Positions 49,046-58,812 of a DNA stretch of 64,000 nucleotides are shown piece by piece. Every line of letters starts with the position of its first letter. The stretch's first letter is position 1. The DNA comes from Amorphus sp040750475 (GTDB lineage Bacteria; Pseudomonadota; Alphaproteobacteria; Rhizobiales; Amorphaceae). The notes under the pieces were generated by a model. It was not told the DNA's origin. It did no database searches and was given only the letters and a program-made list of their open reading frames with translations. The stretch is from assembly GCF_040750475.1 (NCBI RefSeq), contig NZ_JABJVY010000029.1, forward strand, positions 4,705 to 68,704, written 5' to 3'. A program made the position numbers and the translations under genes.

Positions 49046-50139
49046 CGGCGGGCAAGCGCCCCCAGGGCGACCGTCCGAGTGTGCCGGCCTCCGACACGAC
49101 GCACATCGTGCTCGCCTTTGACGACAACCGTCTCGTTGGCGAGCTGTTCGGCCAGTTCGATCAGCATCTGGCCTTGATCGAGCAGCGGCTCGGGATCGAC
49201 GCGGTCGCGCGCGGCAATCAGGTGACCATCAAGGGCTCGCATGATGCCTGCGAAACGGCGCGCACCGCCCTGGAAGCGCTCTATCAGCGACTGAAGAAGG
49301 GCCACGACATTCATCCCGCCGATGTGGAAGGGGCGCTGCGCATGGCGGAGGCGTCCGAAGGTCAATTGAGCTTGCCCACGCTGGAGCGCGACGGTCGCCT
49401 TGCGTTTGCCCAGGTGTCGACCCGCAAGCGGACCGTGGTCGCCCGCTCGCCGGCACAAGACGCCTATATTCGCGCAATGGACCGGGTCGATCTGGTGTTC
49501 GGCCTCGGCCCGGCCGGTACCGGCAAGACCTTTCTGGCGGTTGCCTACGCGGCAACGCTCCTGGAGCGCGGCGATGTGGCCCGGCTGATCCTCTCGCGGC
49601 CGGCGGTGGAGGCCGGCGAACGGCTCGGCTTCCTGCCCGGCGACATGCGCGAGAAGATCGACCCCTATCTGCGGCCGCTCTATGACGCGCTCTACGAGAT
49701 GATGCCGCCGGAAAAGGTGGAACGGGGCCTGCAGTCCGGGATGATCGAAGTGGCGCCGCTCGCCTTCATGCGCGGGCGTACGCTCTCCAACGCTGCGGTG
49801 ATTCTGGACGAGGCCCAGAATACCACCTCCATGCAGATGAAGATGTTCCTCACCCGTCTTGGAGAAAACTCCAAGATGGTGGTGACCGGCGATCCGAGCC
49901 AGGTCGACCTGCCACCGGGCCAGGTATCGGGTCTGAAGGAAGCCGTCTCGGTGCTGACCGACGTGCCGGGTATCTCCATCGTTCGCTTCACCGATGCCGA
50001 CGTGGTGCGTCACGAGCTGGTGGCGCGCATCGTCCGCGCCTACGACCAGACCAGCCGGAACGAGATCGCCGAGCGCAGCGAGCGCCAGCAGGCCCGCCGT
50101 CCCAAGCCGGCGCAAGAGGCGGAGCCGGGCGAGGAATGA
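49042..50139 (+). CDS. phoH: PhoH family protein
   Basis: A 365-residue PhoH-like ATPase, linked to RNA metabolism through its partner YbeY. The P-loop GPAGTGKT is at 156-163 and the Walker B stretch VILDEAQNTT follows, with the preceding family block LSRPAVEAGERLGFLPGD. The N-terminal KH-like region is at about 20-95. The start is TTG 49042, overlapping the miaB stop (TTGA) with GGAGG at 49031-49035, a good site 6 nt upstream. The C-terminus ends in Arg/Glu-rich residues. Confidence 0.92.
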   Translation: MTAGKRPQGDRPSVPASDTTHIVLAFDDNRLVGELFGQFDQHLALIEQRLGIDAVARGNQVTIKGSHDACETARTALEALYQRLKKGHDIHPADVEGALRMAEASEGQLSLPTLERDGRLAFAQVSTRKRTVVARSPAQDAYIRAMDRVDLVFGLGPAGTGKTFLAVAYAATLLERGDVARLILSRPAVEAGERLGFLPGDMREKIDPYLRPLYDALYEMMPPEKVERGLQSGMIEVAPLAFMRGRTLSNAAVILDEAQNTTSMQMKMFLTRLGENSKMVVTGDPSQVDLPPGQVSGLKEAVSVLTDVPGISIVRFTDADVVRHELVARIVRAYDQTSRNEIAERSERQQARRPKPAQEAEPGEE

Positions 50140-50651
50140 CCGCAGATGCCGGCCCGGCGCTTCCGCAAGGGCTGACCGTGGAGGTGGTCCGTGCCGCGGA
50201 AGGTTGGGCGTCGGAAACGGATCTGAGCGGGCTTGCCGAAGCAGCGGTGGCCGCCGCCTGCGCAGTGATCCGGTTCGAGGCGCCGCAATCCAGCGATCTT
50301 GCTGTGCTGTTCGCCGACGACGCCCATGTCCGCGATCTGAATGCACGTTTTCGCGGCAAGGACAAATCAACCAACGTTTTGTCTTTTCCGGGCGATATGG
50401 ATGGCGGCGGGCCCGAGGCGACCCATCTAGGGGACATCGTGCTGGCGTACGAGACGGTCGCTGCGGAGGCAAAGGACGAGGACAAGCCGTTTGACCATCA
50501 TCTTGCCCATCTGGTTGTCCATGGCTTCCTGCATGTCATTGGATACGATCACGAGGATGCGGTGATGGCCGAGGAGATGGAAGGGTGCGAACGAGCCGCG
50601 CTGGCGCGCCTCGAGATCCCCGATCCATACGGCGATGCTCCGCTGGCGTGA
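50136..50651 (+). CDS. ybeY: rRNA maturation endoribonuclease YbeY
   Basis: A 171-residue single-strand endoribonuclease that acts in 16S rRNA 3' end maturation and ribosome quality control. The zinc site HGFLHVIGYDH gives His129, His133 and His139. The preceding FRGKDKSTNVLSFP is the other conserved block. The start overlaps the phoH stop by 4 nt (ATGA). About ten extra residues lie at the N-terminus. miaB-phoH-ybeY-corC-lnt is a conserved proteobacterial order. Confidence 0.95.
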   Translation: MTADAGPALPQGLTVEVVRAAEGWASETDLSGLAEAAVAAACAVIRFEAPQSSDLAVLFADDAHVRDLNARFRGKDKSTNVLSFPGDMDGGGPEATHLGDIVLAYETVAAEAKDEDKPFDHHLAHLVVHGFLHVIGYDHEDAVMAEEMEGCERAALARLEIPDPYGDAPLA

Positions 50652-50842
50652 TGGCGCGCATGTTGCATACAACCTTGGACTTCGCGCATCCTGTCAAGGT
50701 TGACGGCTGCGCCGGCGGGGTGCCGCCCGGGGCGGAGTGAGGTCGGGGCATGTGGCATGATCGGCTGCTGCCATCCGATTGACGTATGACTTGACGATAG
50801 TGGCCGGCGGATGCCGGCAGAGGAGTGACGGGCGACACGGGA

Positions 50843-51910
50843 ATGAACGACGAGCCTCAGAGTACCGGCGCGACCGCGCCGCGCCTCGATGACCAGGAAC
50901 CGGAACCGCTTCAGCAAGAAAGCGAGGACACCGGATCGGGGCAGGAACGGTCGCAGGACGGCTGGTTCGAGCGGTTGCGCTCGGCGGTCGGCCTGAAAAC
51001 GAATGGCTCCCTGCGGGAAAATCTCGCGTCGGCGCTTGCCGAGGAGACTGATGATCCGACCGCCTTCAGTCCCGAAGAGCGTCGGCTGCTTCACAACATC
51101 CTCCATCTGCGCGAGGTGCGCGTCGACGATGTGATGGTTCCGCGCGCGGATATTGACGCCGTGGAGGAGCATGTCGGGCTTGGCGAGCTTTTGAAGAGTT
51201 TCCGCGAATCCGGCCATTCCCGCATGCCGGTCTATCGCGAGACCCTCGACGATCCGATCGGCATCGTGCACATCAAGGACGTGATGGCCTTCATCGCCGA
51301 GCATGCCATTACGATCTCCGCCGACGGCCCGGCCTTGGATCTGCGTCAGGTCGATCTCGACATTCCATTGGCGGAAATGCGCATCGTGAGGCCGGTTCTG
51401 TTCGTGCCACCGTCGATGCCGGCGGCCGACCTGATGGCCAAGATGCAGGCGACCCGCATCCAGATGGCGCTCGTCATCGACGAATATGGCGGAACCGACG
51501 GCTTGGCCTCGCTGGAAGATCTGGTGGAGACCGTGGTCGGCGACATCGAAGACGAGCATGACGAATCGGAAGAGCCGATGATCGTGCGCGTGGGAGAGGA
51601 CGTGTGGGTGGCGGATGCCCGCGTCGCCCTCGACGATGCGCAGGAGACCATCGGGGAGGACTTCGCGGTCGGCGAACACGGGGAAGACGTGGATACGCTC
51701 GGCGGGCTGGTGTTCGCGCTGGTCGGCCGTATTCCCGTGCGCGGCGAGTTGATATCGTCGCCCGACCTCCCGGACTTCGAGTTCGAGGTTCTGGACGCCG
51801 ATCCACGGCGCATTCGGCGGTTGAGGCTCTATCGTCGCCGGGCGAACGCCCGTCCCGCTCGCAAGCGGGTGGACGCCGCAACGCGGGTGCCTGAATCGGC
51901 CGACACGTGA
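50843..51910 (+). CDS. CorC/hemolysin-family CBS-domain protein
   Basis: A 355-residue cytosolic CNNM/CorC-type protein. The two CBS domains are at about residues 95-155 (VDDVMVPRADIDAVEE, GELLKSFRESGHSRMPVYRE) and 160-215, followed by a CorC_HlyC domain (GDIEDEHDESEEPMIVRVGEDVW and LGGLVFALVGRIPVRGE). No DUF21 membrane domain is present. Mg2+/Co2+ homeostasis is the family role. ATG 50843 was used; GTG 50825 is also open but lies directly on its purine-rich site. The stop overlaps the lnt GTG start (GTGA). Confidence 0.88.
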   Translation: MNDEPQSTGATAPRLDDQEPEPLQQESEDTGSGQERSQDGWFERLRSAVGLKTNGSLRENLASALAEETDDPTAFSPEERRLLHNILHLREVRVDDVMVPRADIDAVEEHVGLGELLKSFRESGHSRMPVYRETLDDPIGIVHIKDVMAFIAEHAITISADGPALDLRQVDLDIPLAEMRIVRPVLFVPPSMPAADLMAKMQATRIQMALVIDEYGGTDGLASLEDLVETVVGDIEDEHDESEEPMIVRVGEDVWVADARVALDDAQETIGEDFAVGEHGEDVDTLGGLVFALVGRIPVRGELISSPDLPDFEFEVLDADPRRIRRLRLYRRRANARPARKRVDAATRVPESADT

Positions 51911-53517
51911 GCGCCGTCCGCCGGCTGACGCGGTGTCAGGGGTGGCGGCGTTGGGGGGCTGCTTTCGTCGCGGGTGCGGTGTCGGCAGTGGCGATGCCGC
52001 CGTTCGACATGCCGCTGGTCCTGGTCGTCACCTTGCCGGCGTTGGTTCTGCTGCTTGATGGGGCGAACGATCGAGACGACCGCCCGGCCCTGCGGCGACG
52101 CGTGCGCGCAGCAGCCGCGGTCGGGTGGTGGTTCGGTTTTGGATACTTCCTCGCCGGGCTGTGGTGGATTGGATCCGCCTTTCTGGTGGAAGCCGATGTT
52201 TTCGGCTGGATGTTGCCGTTCGCCGTGGCGGGTTTGCCGGCGGGGCTTGCCCTCTTCTACGCCGGGGCCACGGCGCTCGCTGCGCTGTTTTGGAGGGCCG
52301 GCCCGGCCCGGATCGTGGCGCTCGCCGTCGGCTTCGGCGCGGCGGAATGGCTGCGGGGTCATGTGCTGACCGGCTTTCCCTGGAACGCGCTGGGCTACGC
52401 GCTGACCGCAAATCCGGCGACGATGCAGACGGCTGCGCTCGTTGGCGTCTATGGGCTGACATTGCTTGCGGTGGCTATTTTCGCGGCGCCGGCCGCCTTG
52501 ATCCGCAACGGCGGTTTTGCCGGGAGAGGGGGTGTCGCCTATGCGCTCGTTGCCGTTGCGTTGCTTGTCGGGCTTACCGCCTTCGGGCTCGAACGGCTTC
52601 AAAACGAAAGCCGCGTAGCAGAGCCGCCGGTTGCGCTGCGCATCGTCCAGCCGTCGATCGACCAGGCGCAGAAATGGAACCCGGATTTCCGCGACCAGGT
52701 TTTCGATCGCTATCTTTCATTGTCGCGCACGCCGCCTGCGAACGGCAGACCGTTGCCGGACGGATTGGTTACGATCTGGCCGGAATCGGCGATTCCCTTC
52801 TTCCTGACCGACGCACCGGCCGCCGTCGACGCCATTGCCGACCTGCTTCCGCCAGAAGGACGGCTCTTCACAGGCGCGGTACGCTATCAGCGGGCGGCGC
52901 CGGGTTCGTCGGACGCCGATTTTTTCAACAGCATCTTCGAGATCGACCCCGCCGGCGCGCTTCGGCTCGTCTACGACAAAGTGCACCTGGTGCCGTTCGG
53001 GGAATATCTGCCGTTCCAGGATGCGCTGGAAGCGATGGGCCTAACGCAGTTGACCCAGCTTCCAGGCGGCTTCTCCGCTGGCAATTCGGTGGCGCCGATC
53101 AAGCTCGATCGCCTGCCGGCCTTTTCCGCCTTGATCTGCTACGAGGTGATCTTTCCCGGCAACATAGTTGAGTTGGATGCCCGTCCGGGCTGGCTTTTGA
53201 ACCTGACCAACGATGCCTGGTTCGGCAACACGCCCGGTCCCTACCAGCATCTGCGCCAGGCACAGGTGCGGACGGTGGAGGAGGGGCTGCCGCTGGTGCG
53301 CGCGGCCAACACGGGCATTTCCGTGGTCGTCGATCCTTATGGCCGGATCGTGGATCGGCTCGCCCTTGGCGAGACGGGGGTGATCGACGCGGCCTTGCCC
53401 GCGACGATCGCGCCGCCTGTCTATGCGCGTTTCGGAGACATCCCTTTCTTCGCAACTTTGGCGATTGCGGCGCTGTTTCTGGCATTTAGCGACCGGGGTC
53501 GACGTAAGCGAGATTGA
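51907..53517 (+). CDS. lnt: Apolipoprotein N-acyltransferase Lnt
   Basis: A 536-residue inner-membrane enzyme that adds the third acyl chain to lipoproteins. Several N-terminal membrane segments (about residues 15-235) precede the nitrilase-fold domain. The catalytic triad can be placed at Glu293 (WPESAIPF), Lys358 (YDKVHLVPFGEYLP) and Cys411 (ICYEVIFP). GTG 51907 overlaps the corC stop by 4 nt. A basic C-terminal tail (SDRGRRKRD) follows the last membrane segment. It ends the coupled run that starts at miaB. Confidence 0.95.
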   Translation: MSAVRRLTRCQGWRRWGAAFVAGAVSAVAMPPFDMPLVLVVTLPALVLLLDGANDRDDRPALRRRVRAAAAVGWWFGFGYFLAGLWWIGSAFLVEADVFGWMLPFAVAGLPAGLALFYAGATALAALFWRAGPARIVALAVGFGAAEWLRGHVLTGFPWNALGYALTANPATMQTAALVGVYGLTLLAVAIFAAPAALIRNGGFAGRGGVAYALVAVALLVGLTAFGLERLQNESRVAEPPVALRIVQPSIDQAQKWNPDFRDQVFDRYLSLSRTPPANGRPLPDGLVTIWPESAIPFFLTDAPAAVDAIADLLPPEGRLFTGAVRYQRAAPGSSDADFFNSIFEIDPAGALRLVYDKVHLVPFGEYLPFQDALEAMGLTQLTQLPGGFSAGNSVAPIKLDRLPAFSALICYEVIFPGNIVELDARPGWLLNLTNDAWFGNTPGPYQHLRQAQVRTVEEGLPLVRAANTGISVVVDPYGRIVDRLALGETGVIDAALPATIAPPVYARFGDIPFFATLAIAALFLAFSDRGRRKRD

Positions 53518-53569
53518 CGCGGCAGGGCGCACGCGGACATTATCCCTCCTCTCCGAGAGGCCCGAGCAC

Positions 53570-53640
53570 GGGATGAGGAAGAGTGGGCTCCGGCTTTTCC
53601 ATCCGCATCCCGCTCAAACGCATCAAAAACGATCATGGTT
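53570..53640 (+). repeat. Solitary nested-hairpin element between lnt and the XRE gene
   Basis: Outer arms GGGATG (53570-53575) and CATCCC (53606-53611), inner arms GGAAGAG and CTTTTCC, apical TGGGCTCCGG. A tail with AAACGCATCAAAAACG follows. It shares the architecture of arrays A-D but has unique stem sequences that still pair. Confidence 0.65.
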
Positions 53641-53699
53641 TCTGATCTCGGGTCGATTCTGCCCGAAATCGCCGTGGTCTAGAGCAGGATCGATCCGCC

Positions 53700-54116
53700 A
53701 TGGCCGTGAAGAAGGCGCCGAACCCGGTCGATATCCACGTGGGTTCGCGCGTGCGGATGCGCCGGATGATGCTCTCCATGAGCCAGGAACGGCTCGGCGA
53801 ACAGCTCGGCGTTACGTTCCAACAAGTGCAGAAATACGAAAAGGGTTCGAACCGGATCGGCGCCAGCCGGTTGCAGCAGATCGCCCGCGTGCTGCAGGTT
53901 CCGGTGGCTTATTTCTTCGAGGATGCGCCCAGCGAGACGCCGGCCGAAGGGTTCGCGGAGGCGCCGTCGGCCTCCTATGTCACCGATTTTCTGACCTCGG
54001 GGGAAGGTCTGGCGCTGACCCGCGCCTTCGTGCGCATTTCCGCCCCCTCGGTCCGCCGCCGCGTGATCGACCTTGTTGAAGCGATCGCCGCCCAGGAAGC
54101 CGATCGCGACAAATAG
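53700..54116 (+). CDS. XRE-family helix-turn-helix regulator
   Basis: A 138-residue regulator with a Cro/CI-type helix-turn-helix at about residues 14-72 (MLSMSQERLGEQLGVTFQQVQKYEKG with the recognition helix TFQQVQKYEKGSN). The C-terminal region ends LVEAIAAQEADRDK and has no known ligand domain. It lies between lnt and metK, an order kept in rhizobia. Its target is not known; the palindrome at 54132-54151 just downstream is a candidate site. A RBS is not obvious before ATG 53700. Confidence 0.9.
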   Translation: MAVKKAPNPVDIHVGSRVRMRRMMLSMSQERLGEQLGVTFQQVQKYEKGSNRIGASRLQQIARVLQVPVAYFFEDAPSETPAEGFAEAPSASYVTDFLTSGEGLALTRAFVRISAPSVRRRVIDLVEAIAAQEADRDK

Positions 54117-54131
54117 TGTGCTGATTCCGAC

Positions 54132-54151
54132 TTATGGGCAGTTTCCCATAA
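54132..54151. promoter_or_regulatory. Palindrome TTATGGG-N6-CCCATAA upstream of metK
   Basis: A perfect 7-bp dyad with a 6-nt spacer (CAGTTT), 15 nt after the XRE regulator stop and 239 nt before metK. It looks like a protein-binding operator; it is too weak for an intrinsic terminator. Confidence 0.5.
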
Positions 54152-54255
54152 TGCGGGTGAAATTCGGCTTGACCGACCCAGGGAAGCTTGCAAAAAACCG
54201 CCGCCGCCCGCGCGTTGCGGTATGCCTGCGTCTGTCACCGTGTCGGTCCCGCCTC

Positions 54256-54300
54256 ACGCGGAAAAGCGGGTGCCGGTTCGCCGTCCGGAAACGCGTCAAA
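54256..54300 (+). repeat. Decayed solitary hairpin element upstream of metK
   Basis: Outer arms ACGCG/CGCGT, left inner arm GGAAAA, right inner arm TTCGCC, core GCGGGTGCCGG and the tail ACGCGTCAAAATAATG. The left inner arm has the array A/C/D type and the right inner arm the array B type, so they no longer pair fully. Confidence 0.6.
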
Positions 54301-54390
54301 ATAATGAGTTAGTGCCGGCCTGCTTTTTAGTGAAAAGCGGAGCGGCCTTTGTACGCCGGAACGGGTCCGGCGCCATTTGAGGATCAGGTC

Positions 54391-55563
54391 GTGCCGCACG
54401 AAACCTATCTCTTTACAAGTGAATCCGTCTCCGAAGGCCATCCGGACAAGGTCTGCGACCGCATTTCCGATACCGTCGTCGATGCGTTCCTCACCGAAAT
54501 GCCGGAGGCGCGCGTCGCCTGCGAGACCCTGGCCACGACCAACCGCGTCGTGATCGCCGGCGAAACCCGCGGTCCGGAAACGATCACGCACGACTACATT
54601 GCGCATCTGGCCCGGCTGGCGATCCGCGACATCGGCTACGAGCAGGACGGCTTCCATTGGCGGACCGCCGATATCGACGTGCACTTGCACGCCCAGTCGG
54701 CCGACATTGCCCAAGGCGTCGATTCCGCCGGCAACAAGGACGAAGGCGCCGGCGACCAGGGCATCATGTTCGGCTATGCCTGCCGGGAGACGCCGGAGCT
54801 GATGCCGGCGCCGATCTTCTATTCTCACAAGATCCTTAAGCTGCTGGCCGATGCGCGCAAATCGGGCCGCGAGCCGGCGCTCGGCCCGGACGCCAAGAGC
54901 CAGGTCACCATCCTCTACGAGCAGGGCAAGCCGGTGCGGTGCACCCAGGTGGTGCTGTCCACCCAGCATACCGATCCCGCGCTCTCTTCCTCCGAAGTGC
55001 GCCGCATCGTGGAGCCCTACATCATGGCCGCGCTGCCGGATGACTGGGTGAACGAGGATACCGTCTGGCACGTGAACCCGACCGGCAAGTTCGTGATCGG
55101 CGGGCCGGATGGCGACTGCGGTTTGACCGGGCGCAAGATTATCGTGGACACCTATGGCGGTGCCGCGCCCCATGGCGGCGGCGCCTTTTCCGGCAAGGAT
55201 CCGACCAAGGTCGACCGTTCGGCGGCTTACGCTGCGCGATATCTGGCGAAGAACGTGGTGGCGGCGGATCTCGCCGACCGGTGCACCATCCAGCTCGCCT
55301 ATGCCATCGGCGTGTCGGAGCCGCTCGCCGTCTATGTCGATCTGCACGGCACCGGCAAGGTTTCCGAGGCGTCCGTCGAGCGCGCCTGCCGCGAGGTGAT
55401 GAACCTCACCCCGCGCGGCATCCGCGAACACCTGAAGCTGAACCGTCCCATCTATGCCCGCACCGCCGCATACGGCCATTTCGGGCGTCCGGCGGAGCCG
55501 GATGGCGGCTTTTCCTGGGAGAATATCGATCTCGTCCATGCCCTGCGCGACGCGGTCCGCTGA
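54391..55563 (+). CDS. metK: S-adenosylmethionine synthetase
   Basis: A 390-residue MetK (methionine + ATP to AdoMet). The N-terminal FTSESVSEGHPDKVCDRISD holds the ATP and metal residues, AGDQGIMFGYA is the nucleotide stretch and GGAFSGKDPTKVDRS the flexible loop. GTG 54391 has GAGGA at 54379-54383 upstream; an opening from 54349 was rejected. The 3' end overlaps trmB by 26 nt. The 274-nt upstream gap holds the palindrome and a decayed repeat; I could not fit a SAM-II or SAM/SAH riboswitch to it. Confidence 0.96.
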   Translation: MPHETYLFTSESVSEGHPDKVCDRISDTVVDAFLTEMPEARVACETLATTNRVVIAGETRGPETITHDYIAHLARLAIRDIGYEQDGFHWRTADIDVHLHAQSADIAQGVDSAGNKDEGAGDQGIMFGYACRETPELMPAPIFYSHKILKLLADARKSGREPALGPDAKSQVTILYEQGKPVRCTQVVLSTQHTDPALSSSEVRRIVEPYIMAALPDDWVNEDTVWHVNPTGKFVIGGPDGDCGLTGRKIIVDTYGGAAPHGGGAFSGKDPTKVDRSAAYAARYLAKNVVAADLADRCTIQLAYAIGVSEPLAVYVDLHGTGKVSEASVERACREVMNLTPRGIREHLKLNRPIYARTAAYGHFGRPAEPDGGFSWENIDLVHALRDAVR

Positions 55564-56293
55564 CCGCGAGCCCACGACCGACGACGATCCGGCGCTTCGC
55601 GGGGCTGCCGCGGAGCGTCAACCGCGTACCCTGTTCGGGCGTCGCAAGGGGCACCCGCTAACGGCGACCCGCGCGGCGTTGTTCGACACTGTGCTTCCGC
55701 GCCTTGCCGTGCCGCTGAACGCCGATCGTATCGACGATCCCGCCGGGCTGTTTCCCCACGCGGTCGCAGCCTTGCGCGTGGAGATCGGCTTCGGCGGCGG
55801 CGAGCATCTGGTCCACCAGGCCCGCACCCATCCCGAGATCGGCTTCATCGGCTGCGAACCGTTCGTCAACGGAATGGCGAAGGCGCTTGCCGCCGTCGAC
55901 GAGGCCGGGCTTTCCAATGTGCGGCTTCATTTCGGCGACGCGGCGGAGGTGCTCGATCGGCTGCCGGCTCACTCGGTCGCCGAGGTGGATCTGCTGTATC
56001 CCGATCCTTGGCCCAAAAAACGCCATTGGAAGCGTCGGTTCGTTGGGCCGGATAATCTCGACCGGCTGGCGCGGGTGATCGTGCCCGGCGGCCTCTTCCG
56101 GGTCGCGAGCGACATTCCCTCCTATATCGAATGGACGCTTCAGCACGCCCATGCCCATCCGGCGTTCCGCTGGACGGCACGCACGGCCGACGATTGGCGC
56201 ATGCCTTATCCCGGATGGCCGGGTACCCGCTATGAGGCCAAGGCGATCGAGGCGGGACGCGTGCCGGCCTATCTGACGTTCGAACGGGTCTGA
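55538..56293 (+). CDS. trmB: tRNA (guanine-N7)-methyltransferase
   Basis: A 251-residue TrmB, which makes m7G46 in tRNA. LFGRRKGHPLTATRAAL starts the conserved part, EIGFGGGEHLVHQA is the AdoMet site and PDPWPKKRHWKRRF the substrate motif. The only usable start codon before the conserved domain is ATG 55538, inside metK, so the genes overlap by 26 nt and the N-terminal 27 residues are poorly conserved. Product and AdoMet source are adjacent in a natural pathway link. Confidence 0.93.
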   Translation: MPCATRSADREPTTDDDPALRGAAAERQPRTLFGRRKGHPLTATRAALFDTVLPRLAVPLNADRIDDPAGLFPHAVAALRVEIGFGGGEHLVHQARTHPEIGFIGCEPFVNGMAKALAAVDEAGLSNVRLHFGDAAEVLDRLPAHSVAEVDLLYPDPWPKKRHWKRRFVGPDNLDRLARVIVPGGLFRVASDIPSYIEWTLQHAHAHPAFRWTARTADDWRMPYPGWPGTRYEAKAIEAGRVPAYLTFERV

Positions 56294-56310
56294 TCCGGTT
56301 ACCGAACGCA

Positions 56311-56339
56311 AAGAAGGGGAGCGCCGGGCTCCCCTTCTT
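56311..56339. terminator. Two-way terminator between trmB and maeB
   Basis: AAGAAGGGGAGC (56311-56322), 5-nt loop, GCTCCCCTTCTT (56328-56339). The 12-bp stem is perfect and T-rich on both exits, in the 69-nt gap of convergent genes. Confidence 0.88.
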
Positions 56340-56362
56340 CAGTCTGCGGGAAAGCCCGTCTT

Positions 56363-58639
<2,277 letters not shown>

Positions 58640-58812
58640 CGGATCGCGTTTCCTTGAAAAAATCTGGCGCGGAAAATACCGGCGATGGGGATCCGGGAGG
58701 GCCCGGCGCCGGCGCGAGCGGGGACCTTACTGCCGCGCCCACCGGCTCACAAGCAAAGAGCGTTGCCGATGTCGGGCCCGGCAAACGTGAAAAGCGTTGG
58801 AGGAGCATGCGC

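Noticed and set aside
54117..54390. SAM-II or SAM/SAH riboswitch before metK
   Set aside because: A stretch GGTGAAATTCGG with a later GCTTGCAAAAAA recalls SAM-II loosely, but the required pairing and pseudoknot could not be built. A covariance-model search would decide.
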